Assembly: GCF_016827605.1 (NCBI RefSeq)
Contig: NZ_JAEPJQ010000001.1
Span: 1-64,000 of the forward strand
Length of the DNA: 64,000 nucleotides
Direction: 5' to 3'
Source of the DNA: Hyunsoonleella ulvae
GTDB taxonomy: Bacteria; Bacteroidota; Bacteroidia; Flavobacteriales; Flavobacteriaceae
Part shown: piece after piece, positions 36,326 through 45,506 of the stretch
Layout of the letters: each line of letters opens with the position of its first letter
Numbering within the stretch: position 1 is the first letter of the stretch
Notes under the pieces: model-generated
Seen by the model: only the letters and a program-made list of their open reading frames with translations
Told to the model about the DNA's origin: nothing
Database searches by the model: none
Position numbers and translations under genes: made by a program

Positions 36326-37375
36326 ATGAAATTTGCTTACGTTATCTCTTTTCTAACGCTTGTTGGTACTTGTGCTACGCCAAGGTATTCTGAAAGGATA
36401 GAAAACCTCCAAAATAACATCTCTATGGTAGACAGCATTCAAGTAAAACAATATGCTGAAACCATAACAGTTAACGAACTCAAGAAGTTGCTATACAAAT
36501 TTGCTTCAAAAGATTTTGAGGGTAGAATGACGGGAGAGCCAGGTCATAAATTAGCAGCAGAGTTTATAAAATCATACTATATTAACCTTGACATTCCTTC
36601 CCCTTTTGCCAATAATAATTATTTCCAAGGCATAGCTAAATCCTATTTTCCTAAAGATATTAAAGCATCAGAAAATGTTTTAGCATATATTAAAGGAGCT
36701 GAAAAACCTGAAGAGATTTTGGTTTTATCTGCACATATGGATCATGAAGGCATTGTAAAAGGAGAGGTTTATTACGGTGCAGATGATAATGGCTCTGGAA
36801 CTGTGGCCTTACTAGAAATAGCTGAAGCTTTTAAAATGGCTGCCCAAAATGGACATAGACCAAAACGAAGCATATTATTTGCGCATTTTACAGCCGAAGA
36901 AATAGGCAAATACGGTTCTGAATTCTATACTGAAAATCCTGTTTTTCCTCTAGAAAACACAATTGCCAATCTAAACATTGATATGATTGGTCGTACAGAT
37001 AATAGGCATACTGAAGACGATAATTACATCTATTTAATAGGCTCTGACCGACTTAGTAAAGAACTCCATTATATCTCTGAAGCCGTTCAGGAAGCTTATG
37101 TTGATATCGATCTAGATTATAAATACAATGCGTTAAATGACCACAATCATTATTATTCCAGATCAGATCAATACAACTTTGCAAAAAAAGATATCCCAGT
37201 AATTTTCTATTTTAGTGGTGAACATGAGGATTATTCTAAACCTACGGATACCCCAGACAAAATAAATTACGAGTTATTGGCTAAACGCACCAAACTAATT
37301 TTTGCTACAACATGGCAATTAGTTAACCAAGATGAACGCGTAGCAATTGACGAAAATAGTATATTTTTCAACTAA
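36326..37375 (+). CDS. M28 family zinc aminopeptidase
   Basis: 349 residues with an N-terminal hydrophobic segment containing a cysteine (MKFAYVISFLTLVGTC), probably a lipoprotein or secreted form. Metal ligands of M28 peptidases are seen in LSAHMDHEG (~135), GADDNGSGTVALLEIAEAF, HFTAEEIGKYGSE (catalytic and metal Glu) and NIDMIGRTD, with the last His in YFSGEHEDYSKPTDTPDKI. The enzyme should remove N-terminal residues from peptides outside the cytoplasm. A paralogue follows after 25 bp, so the pair is a tandem duplication. Confidence 0.92.
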   Translation: MKFAYVISFLTLVGTCATPRYSERIENLQNNISMVDSIQVKQYAETITVNELKKLLYKFASKDFEGRMTGEPGHKLAAEFIKSYYINLDIPSPFANNNYFQGIAKSYFPKDIKASENVLAYIKGAEKPEEILVLSAHMDHEGIVKGEVYYGADDNGSGTVALLEIAEAFKMAAQNGHRPKRSILFAHFTAEEIGKYGSEFYTENPVFPLENTIANLNIDMIGRTDNRHTEDDNYIYLIGSDRLSKELHYISEAVQEAYVDIDLDYKYNALNDHNHYYSRSDQYNFAKKDIPVIFYFSGEHEDYSKPTDTPDKINYELLAKRTKLIFATTWQLVNQDERVAIDENSIFFN

Positions 37376-37400
37376 TTTAGTTGTCCTAAAATCATAAATC

Positions 37401-38423
37401 ATGAAAAAGACAAGTTTCTTCATAATGTCAGTGTCTTTAATACTTCTGTTAATTAGCTGTAAAAAGGCTAATAAAAGTACCAGTACCAGAAGTACTATTA
37501 ATCCAGAAATTTACGCAAAAACAATAACTGCCAGCGAACTCAAGGAAATGCTTTACACATATGCTTCAGATGAATTTGAAGGCAGAAAAACAGGAGAAGC
37601 TGGACAAAAAAAAGCAGTTAATTTCATTAAAGAACAGTATGTTAATAATGGTATCTTATCCCCTATCGCTGAGGGCGACTATTTCCAAGAAATTCCTGTA
37701 GAATATTTTAAAAATAGAGCAGATAATGCTTCTGAAAACGTAATAGCATATATTAAGGGTCATGAAAAACCTGATGAAGTTTTAGTGATATCAGCTCACC
37801 TAGATCACATAGGAATTACAGAAAGCGGAGAAATTAATAACGGTGCTGATGATGATGGCTCTGGGACAGTTGGTATCTTAGAAATAGCTGAAGCTTTTAA
37901 ATTAGCTGAAAAAGATGGATTTCCACCAAGACGTTCTGTTATGTTCTTGCATGTAACAGGCGAGGAAATAGGTTTATTTGGCTCTAGATATTACACTGAT
38001 GAAGACCCTATTTTTCCTTTAAAAAATACGATTGCTAACCTAAATATTGATATGATTGGTCGTGTTGATGAAAAACACAAAGGCAAACCAAATTACCTGT
38101 ATTTAATAGGCTCAGATAGATTGAGTACAGAACTACACAATGTTTCAGATTCTATTAATAAAACCACAGTAAATCTAAACTTGGATTATACTTTTAATGC
38201 TAAAAACGACCCCAATCGTTTTTACTACAGATCAGATCACTATAATTTTGCGAAGCATAACGTTCCAGCTATTTTTTATTTTAACGGTACACATGATGAT
38301 TACCATAAGCCTAGTGACACTCCAGACAAAATAAACTATGAGTTTTTAGAGACAAGAACCCAACTTATTTTTTACACCGCTTGGGAATTGGCCAACCGAG
38401 GAGAACGGATTAAATTAGATTAA
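37401..38423 (+). CDS. M28 family zinc aminopeptidase, lipoprotein paralogue
   Basis: 340 residues. The N-terminus MKKTSFFIMSVSLILLLISC is a clear lipoprotein signal. The catalytic part parallels the upstream gene motif by motif: SAHLDHIG, GADDDGSGTVGILEIAEAF, HVTGEEIGLFGSRYY, NIDMIGRVD and YFNGTHDDYHKPSDTPDKI. The two proteins share ELK..LY.YAS.EFEGR..GE.G at the start, so they arose by duplication. The MBL lipoprotein gene follows 13 bp later, giving a three-gene exported hydrolase cluster. Confidence 0.92.
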   Translation: MKKTSFFIMSVSLILLLISCKKANKSTSTRSTINPEIYAKTITASELKEMLYTYASDEFEGRKTGEAGQKKAVNFIKEQYVNNGILSPIAEGDYFQEIPVEYFKNRADNASENVIAYIKGHEKPDEVLVISAHLDHIGITESGEINNGADDDGSGTVGILEIAEAFKLAEKDGFPPRRSVMFLHVTGEEIGLFGSRYYTDEDPIFPLKNTIANLNIDMIGRVDEKHKGKPNYLYLIGSDRLSTELHNVSDSINKTTVNLNLDYTFNAKNDPNRFYYRSDHYNFAKHNVPAIFYFNGTHDDYHKPSDTPDKINYEFLETRTQLIFYTAWELANRGERIKLD

Positions 38424-38436
38424 TTCCTCTTTAAGT

Positions 38437-39423
38437 ATGACATACGCTAAAACTTTATACCTTTTGTTTTTTACAACTATTCTTTTTAGTTGTGAACAAA
38501 ATAAAGCTTCAGCCAAAGCAACGACTAAAGACACTTTCTTAAAAGAAACACATGTAAACAAAACATCAATCGTTATACTCGGCACAACACAAGATGCAGG
38601 AGCTCCACAAATAGGATGCAAAAAGACATGTTGCGCCAACTTATTTAACAACGTTAAGAATAAAAATCATGTAGTATCTCTGGGATTACTAGATGCAGAA
38701 AACAATAAAGCTTACCTTTTCGAGGCTACTCCTGATATTGGAGCACAAACAAAAATATTAGATGAATTAAAAATTAAAAACACCCCTTCCCTAATAGATG
38801 GAATCTTTATAACACACGCGCATATAGGACATTACACAGGTTTAATGTTTTTAGGAAAAGAGGCGATGAACTCGCAAAAAACACCTACCTATGTAATGCC
38901 TAAAATGAAAACTTTCCTTGAAGAAAACGGCCCTTGGTCTCAGGTAGTGAAAAATAAAAATATCGTCTTACACAGCATAGAGCATCAAAAACCTGTAAAA
39001 TTATCAAGTACAATAGAAGTTACTCCTTTTTTAGTACCACATAGAGATGAATTTTCAGAAACCGTTGGATATAAAATTAAAGGCCCAAACAAAACAGCAT
39101 TATTTATTCCCGATATAGACAAATGGGAAAAATGGAATCAAAATATAGTAGAGGAAATAAAAAAAGTAGATTACGCTTTTTTAGACGCTACGTTTTTTAA
39201 TGCCGAAGAGATAAACAACAGAGATATATCCCAAATTCCGCATCCTTTTGTAATTGAAAGCCTAAAAAAATTCGAGCGCCTCGATTCTCAAGAGAAAAAT
39301 AAAATTGTTTTTATTCATTTTAATCATACAAACCCACTATTAAGGACAGAAAGCAACGAAAGCAATTTAGTCTTAAAAGAAGGATTTAAAATTGCGAGAC
39401 AATTGGATGTATATGAATTATAA
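38437..39423 (+). CDS. PqqB-like metallo-beta-lactamase-fold lipoprotein
   Basis: 328 residues with a lipoprotein signal (LYLLFFTTILFSC). After this, IVILGTTQDAGAPQIGCKKTCC resembles the start of PqqB proteins of coenzyme PQQ synthesis, including the paired cysteines. The metal motif reads FITHAHIGHYTGL (~124-136): the usual HxHxDH has Gly in place of Asp, as happens in PqqB-type proteins. Further conserved points are PDIGAQTKIL, VPHRDEFSETVGYKI, LFIPDIDKWEKW and FIHFNHTNPLL. No other pqq genes are in the window, so PQQ synthesis is unlikely. Confidence 0.88.
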   Translation: MTYAKTLYLLFFTTILFSCEQNKASAKATTKDTFLKETHVNKTSIVILGTTQDAGAPQIGCKKTCCANLFNNVKNKNHVVSLGLLDAENNKAYLFEATPDIGAQTKILDELKIKNTPSLIDGIFITHAHIGHYTGLMFLGKEAMNSQKTPTYVMPKMKTFLEENGPWSQVVKNKNIVLHSIEHQKPVKLSSTIEVTPFLVPHRDEFSETVGYKIKGPNKTALFIPDIDKWEKWNQNIVEEIKKVDYAFLDATFFNAEEINNRDISQIPHPFVIESLKKFERLDSQEKNKIVFIHFNHTNPLLRTESNESNLVLKEGFKIARQLDVYEL

Positions 39424-39456
39424 CGTTAAAATCACTACAGGAAAGTATATCCCAAT

Positions 39457-39486
39457 AAAAAACCACTCTAGATAGAGTGGTTTTTT
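39457..39486. terminator. Bidirectional terminator between MBL gene and rpsT
   Basis: Perfect 14-base arms AAAAAACCACTCTA and TAGAGTGGTTTTTT around a GA loop, serving both converging genes. Confidence 0.88.
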
Positions 39487-39512
39487 AAATATATTATATA
39501 ACTATTTTACTA

Positions 39513-39764
39513 CTATAAAGCAGCAATATGCTTTGCTAAACCTGATTTTAAATTTGCTGCCTTATTAGCATGAATAACATTTTTTTTAGCTAATTTATCT
39601 AACATTGAAACAACCGAAGGAAACATCGCTTCTGCTTCTTTCTTATCAGTTAATTCACGTAACTTTTTAATAGCATTACGCGTAGTTTTGTGTTGGTATT
39701 TGTTTAACACACGCTTAGCTTCGTTACTTCTAATTCTTTTTAAAGCTGACTTATGATTTGCCAT
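39513..39764 (-). CDS. rpsT: 30S ribosomal protein S20
   Basis: 83 residues, very basic, starting [35 protein letters not shown], the S20 signature, and ending [22 protein letters not shown]. It binds 16S rRNA in the small subunit. It lies downstream of tRNA-Glu and proS on the same strand; the terminator at 39457 follows it. Confidence 0.98.
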   Translation of the reverse strand: MANHKSALKRIRSNEAKRVLNKYQHKTTRNAIKKLRELTDKKEAEAMFPSVVSMLDKLAKKNVIHANKAANLKSGLAKHIAAL

Positions 39765-39787
39765 TTATCTTTTTCTTAATTTAATTG

Positions 39788-39859
39788 TAGCCCGTAGGGG
39801 AATCGAACCCCTCTTACCAGGATGAAAACCTGGCGTCCTAGCCGATAGACGAACGGGCC
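39788..39859 (-). tRNA. tRNA-Glu (anticodon TTC)
   Basis: Seventy-two bases on the minus strand fold into a full cloverleaf: acceptor GGCCCGT/ACGGGCT (one G-U pair at the end), anticodon stem CCAGG/CCTGG around loop TTTTCAT with anticodon TTC, and T arm AGGGG-TTCGATT-CCCCT. The discriminator is A. The 3' CCA is not encoded, so it needs addition after tRNase Z cleavage. Confidence 0.97.
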
Positions 39860-39973
39860 ATTTGGTTATTTACTATTTTAAATGAACCTACAATGTTTCC
39901 ATTGCGGATGCAAAAATACAACTATTTTTAAATGTTGCAACAGTAGATGAAACTTTTTTGAAAAAAATTTAAT

Positions 39974-41452
39974 CTAGTAAGCTTTTGCAAATAAAACACG
40001 CTTGTTTGATGGCTTTCCCGAATACACACAAACACCTTCTTCTACTTTTGCTTCCAAAGGAATACAGCGGATTGTAGCCTTGGTAAGCTCTTTTATTTTA
40101 TCTTCGGTTTCGTTGGTGCCATCCCAATGTGCAGAGATAAAACCTCCTTTAGTTTCTAAAACTTCTTTAAACTCCTCAAAAGTATCCACAGTTGTAATAT
40201 GCGAATCCCTAAACTCTAAAGCCCTATTAAAAAGATGCTCTTGTATCTCTTCCAACAAATCCTCTACAACAACGGTTATTCTATCTAAAATTACGGATTG
40301 CTTCTCTAAAGTATCCCTCCTGGCCACTTCAACGGTTTCATTTTCTAAATCTTTTGGTCCAATAGCAATACGTACGGGAACACCTTGTAATTCATGCTGC
40401 GCAAATTTAGCACCGGGGCGTAATGTATCCCGTTTATCAAACTTAACAGAAATACCTCTATCCCTTAAGTCGCTTATGATATCTTCAGCCACTTTACCAA
40501 TAGCTTCAAATTGCTCATCATTTTTATAGATAGGCACTATAACTACTTGATAAGGCGCTAGGTTTGGTGGTAACACCAAGCCATTATCATCACTATGTGT
40601 CATAATTAAAGCTCCCATCAAACGTGTTGAAACACCCCAAGATGTAGCCCAAACATAATCTTGCTTACCTTCCTTATTCGCATACTTTACATCAAACGCT
40701 TTTGCAAAATTCTGACCTAAAAAGTGAGATGTACCAGCTTGCAGTGCTTTACCATCCTGCATTAAGGCTTCTATACAATAGGTATCCTCCGCACCAGCAA
40801 AACGTTCGCTTTCAGACTTAACACCTTGTACTACAGGAATAGCCATAAAGTTTTCTACAAATTTTGCATACACACCATTCATCAACTTAGTTTCTTCAAT
40901 AGCTTCAACTTTAGTTTCATGAGCTGTATGTCCCTCTTGCCATAAAAACTCCGCAGTACGTAAAAATAAACGCGTACGCATTTCCCAACGCACCACATTT
41001 GCCCATTGGTTGATTAATATAGGTAAATCTCTATACGATTGAATCCAATTTCTATATGTGTTCCAAATAATAGCCTCACTTGTGGGACGTACTACCAATT
41101 CCTCTTCCAATTTAGCTTTAGGGTCTACCCTAAGCTTCCCTTCATTCTCAGGATCAGATTGTAGTCTGTAATGTGTTACAACCGCACATTCTTTAGCAAA
41201 ACCTTCAGCATTTTTTTCTTCGGCTTCAAATAAACTTTTGGGCACAAATAATGGAAAATACGCATTTTGATGTCCTGTTTCTTTAAACATTCTATCTAAT
41301 TCTGCCTGCATTTTTTCCCAAATAGCATAGCCATAAGGTTTAATAACCATACAACCCCTCACTGCTGAATTCTCCGCCAAATCTGCCTTGACAACCAATT
41401 CGTTATACCATTTGGAGTAATCTTCTGCCCTACTCGTCAATTTTTTTCCCAT
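39974..41452 (-). CDS. proS: Prolyl-tRNA synthetase (type 3, archaeal/eukaryotic-like)
   Basis: 492 residues from the chosen start [20 protein letters not shown]; a frame-internal ATG six codons earlier (41470) is less likely. It charges tRNA-Pro. It lacks the bacterial editing insertion and has the C-terminal domain of the ~490-residue class. Motifs include [17 protein letters not shown], the class II motif 2 region [50 protein letters not shown] and [20 protein letters not shown]. It lies upstream of tRNA-Glu and rpsT. Confidence 0.96.
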   Translation of the reverse strand: MGKKLTSRAEDYSKWYNELVVKADLAENSAVRGCMVIKPYGYAIWEKMQAELDRMFKETGHQNAYFPLFVPKSLFEAEEKNAEGFAKECAVVTHYRLQSDPENEGKLRVDPKAKLEEELVVRPTSEAIIWNTYRNWIQSYRDLPILINQWANVVRWEMRTRLFLRTAEFLWQEGHTAHETKVEAIEETKLMNGVYAKFVENFMAIPVVQGVKSESERFAGAEDTYCIEALMQDGKALQAGTSHFLGQNFAKAFDVKYANKEGKQDYVWATSWGVSTRLMGALIMTHSDDNGLVLPPNLAPYQVVIVPIYKNDEQFEAIGKVAEDIISDLRDRGISVKFDKRDTLRPGAKFAQHELQGVPVRIAIGPKDLENETVEVARRDTLEKQSVILDRITVVVEDLLEEIQEHLFNRALEFRDSHITTVDTFEEFKEVLETKGGFISAHWDGTNETEDKIKELTKATIRCIPLEAKVEEGVCVYSGKPSNKRVLFAKAY

Positions 41453-41515
41453 ATCGCTTTTTTGGCACAAATATTGTGACTATGTTAAATAAAAAAATAG
41501 TTGCGCAAAACTAAC

Positions 41516-41523
41516 TATTTTTG
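41516..41523 (+). promoter_or_regulatory. Promoter -7 box for the Gly/Trp-Ser/Arg-rich lipoprotein
   Basis: TATTTTTG fits TAnnTTTG, 28 bp before the ATG at 41552. Because it lies downstream of the ATG at 41501, it argues for the later start. Confidence 0.5.
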
Positions 41524-41551
41524 TTATGTTCAACAATTAAATTATAGAGAT

Positions 41552-42817
41552 ATGCAAATTAATAACTACTTAAAATCGAAAATACAATTCGCGGCAATCC
41601 TAGGGTTGTTCTTCGGATTAGTATCTTGCGGTTCCTACCAATATGTGGGTGTTGACAATGATGGGATTTACGGAGGGACTAATGATAATGCGCAAAATCA
41701 AGTAAAAGTTGTTGATGCAAGCAAAAATGCAGAAGGTAATGATTACTATGAAAATTACTTTAAAAACAAAGCTCAGGAATATGAAATTGCAACTGATAAT
41801 GGTGCAATCTTCACAGATATAGATAGCTACAGCAGCGGTAATGAAAACCTTGCTGTAAACGATACTATATACAACGATTATCAAGGCTATGCCGGATGGG
41901 GACAAACCAATGATAATGTTACCATAAACATCGTAGACAACGGTTGGAACAACTGGGGTTGGGGATGGGATCCATGGTTTAACGCTGGCTGGGGTGGTGG
42001 CTTCGGTTGGGGTTGGAATAACTGGGGCTGGAATCGCTGGAACCGTTGGGGCGGTGGCTTTGGATGGGGCTGGAACGACCCATGGTTTAATGCTGGCTGG
42101 GGCGGAGGCCTTGGTTGGGGCGGTGGCTTCGGTTGGGGCTGGAATGCTTGGTGTCCTCCAGGATTCTATGGAAATAGGTTTTTTGCTGCCAACAGATTTG
42201 GTAATACATTAGCATTTAATAATTCAAGAAGAGGCGGTGCTTCTCTGTACGGTAGAAACACTAGTGCCAATAATACATTAAGAAGAAGTAGCATAGCCAG
42301 TACAAGGCGCTCTTCAACTACTGCAAGAAGCTCAAATTCTAATGTGAGATACAATAGCACATCACGCAGAACTAGTGTTGCAAGTAACAATAGAGCTTCA
42401 AGATACAATAACAACACAACAACGTCTAGATACAGCACAGCTCGAAGAACCAATAGTACTAGAGTAAACGGCACATCGTCTAGAGTAAACCGTTCTAGCT
42501 CCCCTACTACAATTAACAGAAATTCTACCGTGAGAAGAAGTAGTTCAAGACAGCCGTCTTACTCACCCAATAGATCTTCATCTAATTCAAGTAGTAGATA
42601 TTCAGCTCCTATCAGAAGAAATTCATCCTCTTCATATTCAAGAGGTGGATCTTCTAGCCGTAGCTCAAACTACAGCAGAAGCTCTTCAAGCAGTAGAAGC
42701 AGTTCTTATTCAAGATCTTCTTCGCCATCAAGAAGTTCTGGATCTTACTCCAGATCATCGGGTAGCTCCAGAAGCTCAGGAGGCTCAAGAAGTTCCTCTG
42801 GAGGAAGAAGACGTTAA
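41552..42817 (+). CDS. Low-complexity lipoprotein: Gly/Trp-rich then Ser/Arg-rich
   Basis: 421 residues from MQINNYLKSK at 41552. An N-terminal lipoprotein signal (FAAILGLFFGLVSCGSYQ) is followed by a short ordinary region (~30-120), a stretch of repeated Gly-Trp-Asn-Gly-Phe blocks (WNNWGWGWDPWFNAGWGGGF and relatives, ~130-200) and then ~190 residues dominated by Ser and Arg, with Tyr and Asn, that become almost pure RSS/SYSRSS at the end. The tail is very basic. I cannot name the family. It is exported and probably disordered, so a surface, matrix or nucleic-acid or polysaccharide binding role is possible. Confidence 0.8.
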   Translation: MQINNYLKSKIQFAAILGLFFGLVSCGSYQYVGVDNDGIYGGTNDNAQNQVKVVDASKNAEGNDYYENYFKNKAQEYEIATDNGAIFTDIDSYSSGNENLAVNDTIYNDYQGYAGWGQTNDNVTINIVDNGWNNWGWGWDPWFNAGWGGGFGWGWNNWGWNRWNRWGGGFGWGWNDPWFNAGWGGGLGWGGGFGWGWNAWCPPGFYGNRFFAANRFGNTLAFNNSRRGGASLYGRNTSANNTLRRSSIASTRRSSTTARSSNSNVRYNSTSRRTSVASNNRASRYNNNTTTSRYSTARRTNSTRVNGTSSRVNRSSSPTTINRNSTVRRSSSRQPSYSPNRSSSNSSSRYSAPIRRNSSSSYSRGGSSSRSSNYSRSSSSSRSSSYSRSSSPSRSSGSYSRSSGSSRSSGGSRSSSGGRRR

Positions 42818-42856
42818 TACATCTTAAAAATCAACACAATTTAATATGCCTAAATC

Positions 42857-42904
42857 ATGTTTAAAATAATCATATTGCTTAATAGCAGTGATTATTTTAA
42901 ACAT
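42857..42904. terminator. Long perfect hairpin after the Ser/Arg-rich gene
   Basis: Sixteen-base perfect arms ATGTTTAAAATAATCA (42857-42872) and its complement (42889-42904) enclose a 16-base loop with a small inner TGCT/AGCA stem. It lies between the stop codon and the next promoter, so it probably terminates transcription, although no T run follows. Confidence 0.6.
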
Positions 42905-42912
42905 ACCCAGGC

Positions 42913-42920
42913 TACTTTTG
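42913..42920 (+). promoter_or_regulatory. Promoter -7 box for the FadL-like gene
   Basis: TACTTTTG fits TAnnTTTG, 28 bp before the start codon and just after the preceding hairpin. Confidence 0.5.
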
Positions 42921-42948
42921 CCCAATACACATCAAAAAAAATGAACAT

Positions 42949-44472
42949 ATGAAAAAGCTCCAATTATTTTACATAGCATTTTTATCCATATCGGTAATGT
43001 ACAGTCAAGATATTAGCGATGCGTTACGATATTCTCAAGATAACATTCAAGGAACAGCTCGTTTTAGAGCATTAAGTGGTGCTTTTGGTGCCTTAGGAGG
43101 CGACATGAGCGCAGTGAATATAAATCCTGCAAGTTCAGCTGTATTTAGCCAAAGCCATGCTTCGTTCTCATTGGCTAATTCTGAGTTAAACAATAGTACA
43201 CGATATTTTAATGGCGCGGGAAATACCAACGATTCTAATTTTGATTTAACGCAAGGAGGTGCTGCTTTTGTTTTTAAAAGTACCAGTAACTCACCTTGGA
43301 AAAAGTTTACACTTGGTATAGCATACGATAGAACAAACAATTTTGATGATAGTTGGTTCGCTGTTGGTACTAATACTAACAGTAACAACTTTAATAATAC
43401 CATTGGTAGTTATTTCTTTGATTTCGCCAATGGATTGCGTTTAGATGAAATCTCTGCATTTCCAAATGAAACCTTGGATGAAGCATACATCAATATTGGT
43501 AATGACCTTGGTTTTGCACACCAACAAGGGTTTTTAGGGTTTGAATCTTTTATACTAGATCCAGAGGTAAATGCCGATAACAACACAAACTACTTACTTA
43601 ATGTTGCCGAAGGTAACTTTAATCATGATTATACTTTTATATCGACTGGTTACAACGGTAAAATTGCGGTAAACTTTGCAGGACAATATGGAGATGATTT
43701 ATATTTAGGAGCCAACTTTAATTCTCATTTTATTGATTATGATCGTTCTACCTTACTATTTGAAGACAATAATAACGCAGGATCGATCATAACTGATGTT
43801 GAATTTGAAAACAACCTATCTACAAGAGGCTCTGGATTTTCATTCCAATTAGGTGGTATTTTAAAATTAAGTGATGAATTTAGGGTAGGTGTAACTTATG
43901 ATTCTCCTACTTGGTACACCATTGAAGAAGAGACCTCACAATTTTTAGGAACTATAGGAAACGATGGCGATCCTATAAATGTTTCCATCAACCCACAAGT
44001 TACCAACATTTACCCATCATACAGATTACAAACCCCTTCAAGAATTACAGGTAGTGCCGCTTATGTGTTTGGGCAAAAAGGTCTTATAAGTTTTGATTAT
44101 TCAACAAAAAACTATGGTGCAACTAAATTTAGACCTGACAATGATTTTTCAGGTTTGAACGCTGACATCAGTGACGTATTAACCACTGCTTCTACATACA
44201 GGCTTGGTGGCGAATATAAGCACAAACAATTTAGCTTTAGAGGTGGTTACAGATTTGAAGAAAGTCCTTATGTAGATGGTGTTACTGTTGGAGACTTAAC
44301 TGGTTTTTCTTTAGGTTTTGGATACAATTTTGGAAACACAAGATTAGATGTTACATACGACAAATGGGAGCGTACAGACCAAACCCCGCTTTTTAATGTT
44401 GGCTTAATTGATGCTGCAACTATAAACAGAGAGAACTCCAACATCACATTAACTCTAGGATTTAATATTTAA
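42949..44472 (+). CDS. OmpP1/FadL-type outer-membrane transport protein
   Basis: 507 residues with a signal peptide (LQLFYIAFLSISVMYSQ). The N-terminal hatch-like region, DALRYSQDNIQGTARFRALSGAFGALGGDMSAVNINPASSAVF, is characteristic of the OMPP1/FadL/TodX family, and is followed by about 14 predicted barrel strands ending in a terminal beta segment (NSNITLTLGFNI). Family members pass hydrophobic compounds across the outer membrane; in Bacteroidetes many are loosely annotated as hemin receptors. The substrate is unknown. A strong terminator follows. Confidence 0.88.
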   Translation: MKKLQLFYIAFLSISVMYSQDISDALRYSQDNIQGTARFRALSGAFGALGGDMSAVNINPASSAVFSQSHASFSLANSELNNSTRYFNGAGNTNDSNFDLTQGGAAFVFKSTSNSPWKKFTLGIAYDRTNNFDDSWFAVGTNTNSNNFNNTIGSYFFDFANGLRLDEISAFPNETLDEAYINIGNDLGFAHQQGFLGFESFILDPEVNADNNTNYLLNVAEGNFNHDYTFISTGYNGKIAVNFAGQYGDDLYLGANFNSHFIDYDRSTLLFEDNNNAGSIITDVEFENNLSTRGSGFSFQLGGILKLSDEFRVGVTYDSPTWYTIEEETSQFLGTIGNDGDPINVSINPQVTNIYPSYRLQTPSRITGSAAYVFGQKGLISFDYSTKNYGATKFRPDNDFSGLNADISDVLTTASTYRLGGEYKHKQFSFRGGYRFEESPYVDGVTVGDLTGFSLGFGYNFGNTRLDVTYDKWERTDQTPLFNVGLIDAATINRENSNITLTLGFNI

Positions 44473-44500
44473 ATTCTAAATTTTAGATACAATAAATTGA

Positions 44501-44533
44501 AAGCCTGAACCCACACAAGTTCAGGCTTTTTTT
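44501..44533 (+). terminator. Rho-independent terminator after the FadL-like gene
   Basis: Perfect ten-base arms AAGCCTGAAC and GTTCAGGCTT around an eight-base loop, followed by a T run. Confidence 0.9.
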
Positions 44534-44594
44534 GTAATTATTTTAAACAAAAAGGGACTTACCTTAGTAGCACAAAATAGTATAAACAAACGGA

Positions 44595-44683
44595 ACTGCG
44601 TTAGGGATTGAACGGTATGTGGAGCTCCCGACCTAAGGAGGAGCGACTAGTGAAAGCCCGACCCTTGTGGTAACGCCCAAATT
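44595..44683. repeat. Intergenic hairpin repeat, copy B
   Basis: Begins GCGTTAGGGATTGAACGG, contains GAGCTCCCGACCTAAGG, and ends GAAAGCCCGACCCTTGTGG then TAACGCCC. On the minus strand its two ends match those of copy D at 63722 (GGGCGTTACC and CTAACGC). The spacing and imperfect self-complementarity suggest an RNA or DNA hairpin. It fills part of the 317-bp gap before folE. Confidence 0.7.
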
Positions 44684-44730
44684 ATAGGAGAAATATAGAT
44701 TATTTCTTATCACTTATTATTAACATTGCG

Positions 44731-44764
44731 TTTGTGAGCTAAAATTAAGAAATGCTTATCTTTG
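44731..44764 (+). promoter_or_regulatory. Promoter of folE
   Basis: A TTTG at 44731-44734 and a TATCTTTG at 44757-44764 are 22 bp apart, fitting the Bacteroidetes -33 and -7 elements; this is the cleanest promoter in the window. The start codon is 25 bp further on. Confidence 0.65.
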
Positions 44765-44789
44765 CAAATTAAATTTTCAGTTATTAATT

Positions 44790-45464
44790 ATGAAATTTGA
44801 CGATTTAGAAGAGTTTGATGCTTATGGTGATGAACATATTGGGTCTTCAGAAGACACACCAATGCGTAGCGATGCCTTTAAACTTACAAATGAAGAAAAG
44901 ATAGACATCATTAAGGATGATGTACGTCACATCATGGAAACACTGGGTTTAGACTTAACAGACGACAGCTTAAGTGGTACGCCAAACCGTGTAGCAAAAA
45001 TGTTTGTCAATGAGATTTTTGGTGGTTTAGATCCTAAAAGAAAACCTAGCGCTTCTACTTTTGACAACAAGTACAAATATGGAGAAATGCTAGTTGAAAA
45101 AAACATTACCGTGTATTCAACTTGCGAGCACCATTTGTTACCCATTGTAGGTAGGGCACATATAGCTTACATTTCTAACGGTACAGTGGTTGGTTTATCT
45201 AAAATGAACCGTATTGTAGATTATTTTGCCAAACGACCTCAAGTACAGGAGCGTTTAACTATTCAAATCGTAAAAGAGCTTCAGGATGTTTTAAACACTA
45301 AAGATGTGGCATGTGTTATTGATGCTAAGCACCTTTGTGTGAATTCTAGAGGCATACGCGATATTGAAAGCAGTACAGTGACCTCTGAATTTGGCGGAAA
45401 ATTTAAAGATATGGCTACACGACGTGAATTTTTGGATTATATTCAACTAGACACTCAATTTTAA
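44790..45464 (+). CDS. folE: GTP cyclohydrolase I
   Basis: 224 residues. It converts GTP to dihydroneopterin triphosphate, the first step toward folate. The zinc and active-site motif is VYSTCEHHLLPIVGRAHIAY (~108-127) with the second ligand in CVIDAKHLCVNSRGI, and GLSKMNRIVDYFAKRPQVQE lies between. The N-terminal ~35 acidic residues are less conserved. It is followed by cysS after 42 bp on the same strand. Confidence 0.97.
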   Translation: MKFDDLEEFDAYGDEHIGSSEDTPMRSDAFKLTNEEKIDIIKDDVRHIMETLGLDLTDDSLSGTPNRVAKMFVNEIFGGLDPKRKPSASTFDNKYKYGEMLVEKNITVYSTCEHHLLPIVGRAHIAYISNGTVVGLSKMNRIVDYFAKRPQVQERLTIQIVKELQDVLNTKDVACVIDAKHLCVNSRGIRDIESSTVTSEFGGKFKDMATRREFLDYIQLDTQF

Positions 45465-45506
45465 CACATATTAGCTCCAAATACTAGTTCATCAATCAAC
45501 CAAAAC

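Noticed and set aside
40002-40529. 175-codon plus-strand open frame opposite proS
   Set aside because: It lies wholly inside the well-supported prolyl-tRNA synthetase gene and has no recognisable features.
42166-42474. Leu-rich minus-strand open frame within the Ser/Arg-rich gene
   Set aside because: It is the complement of the AGA/TCT-rich Ser/Arg coding sequence; the composition is an artefact.
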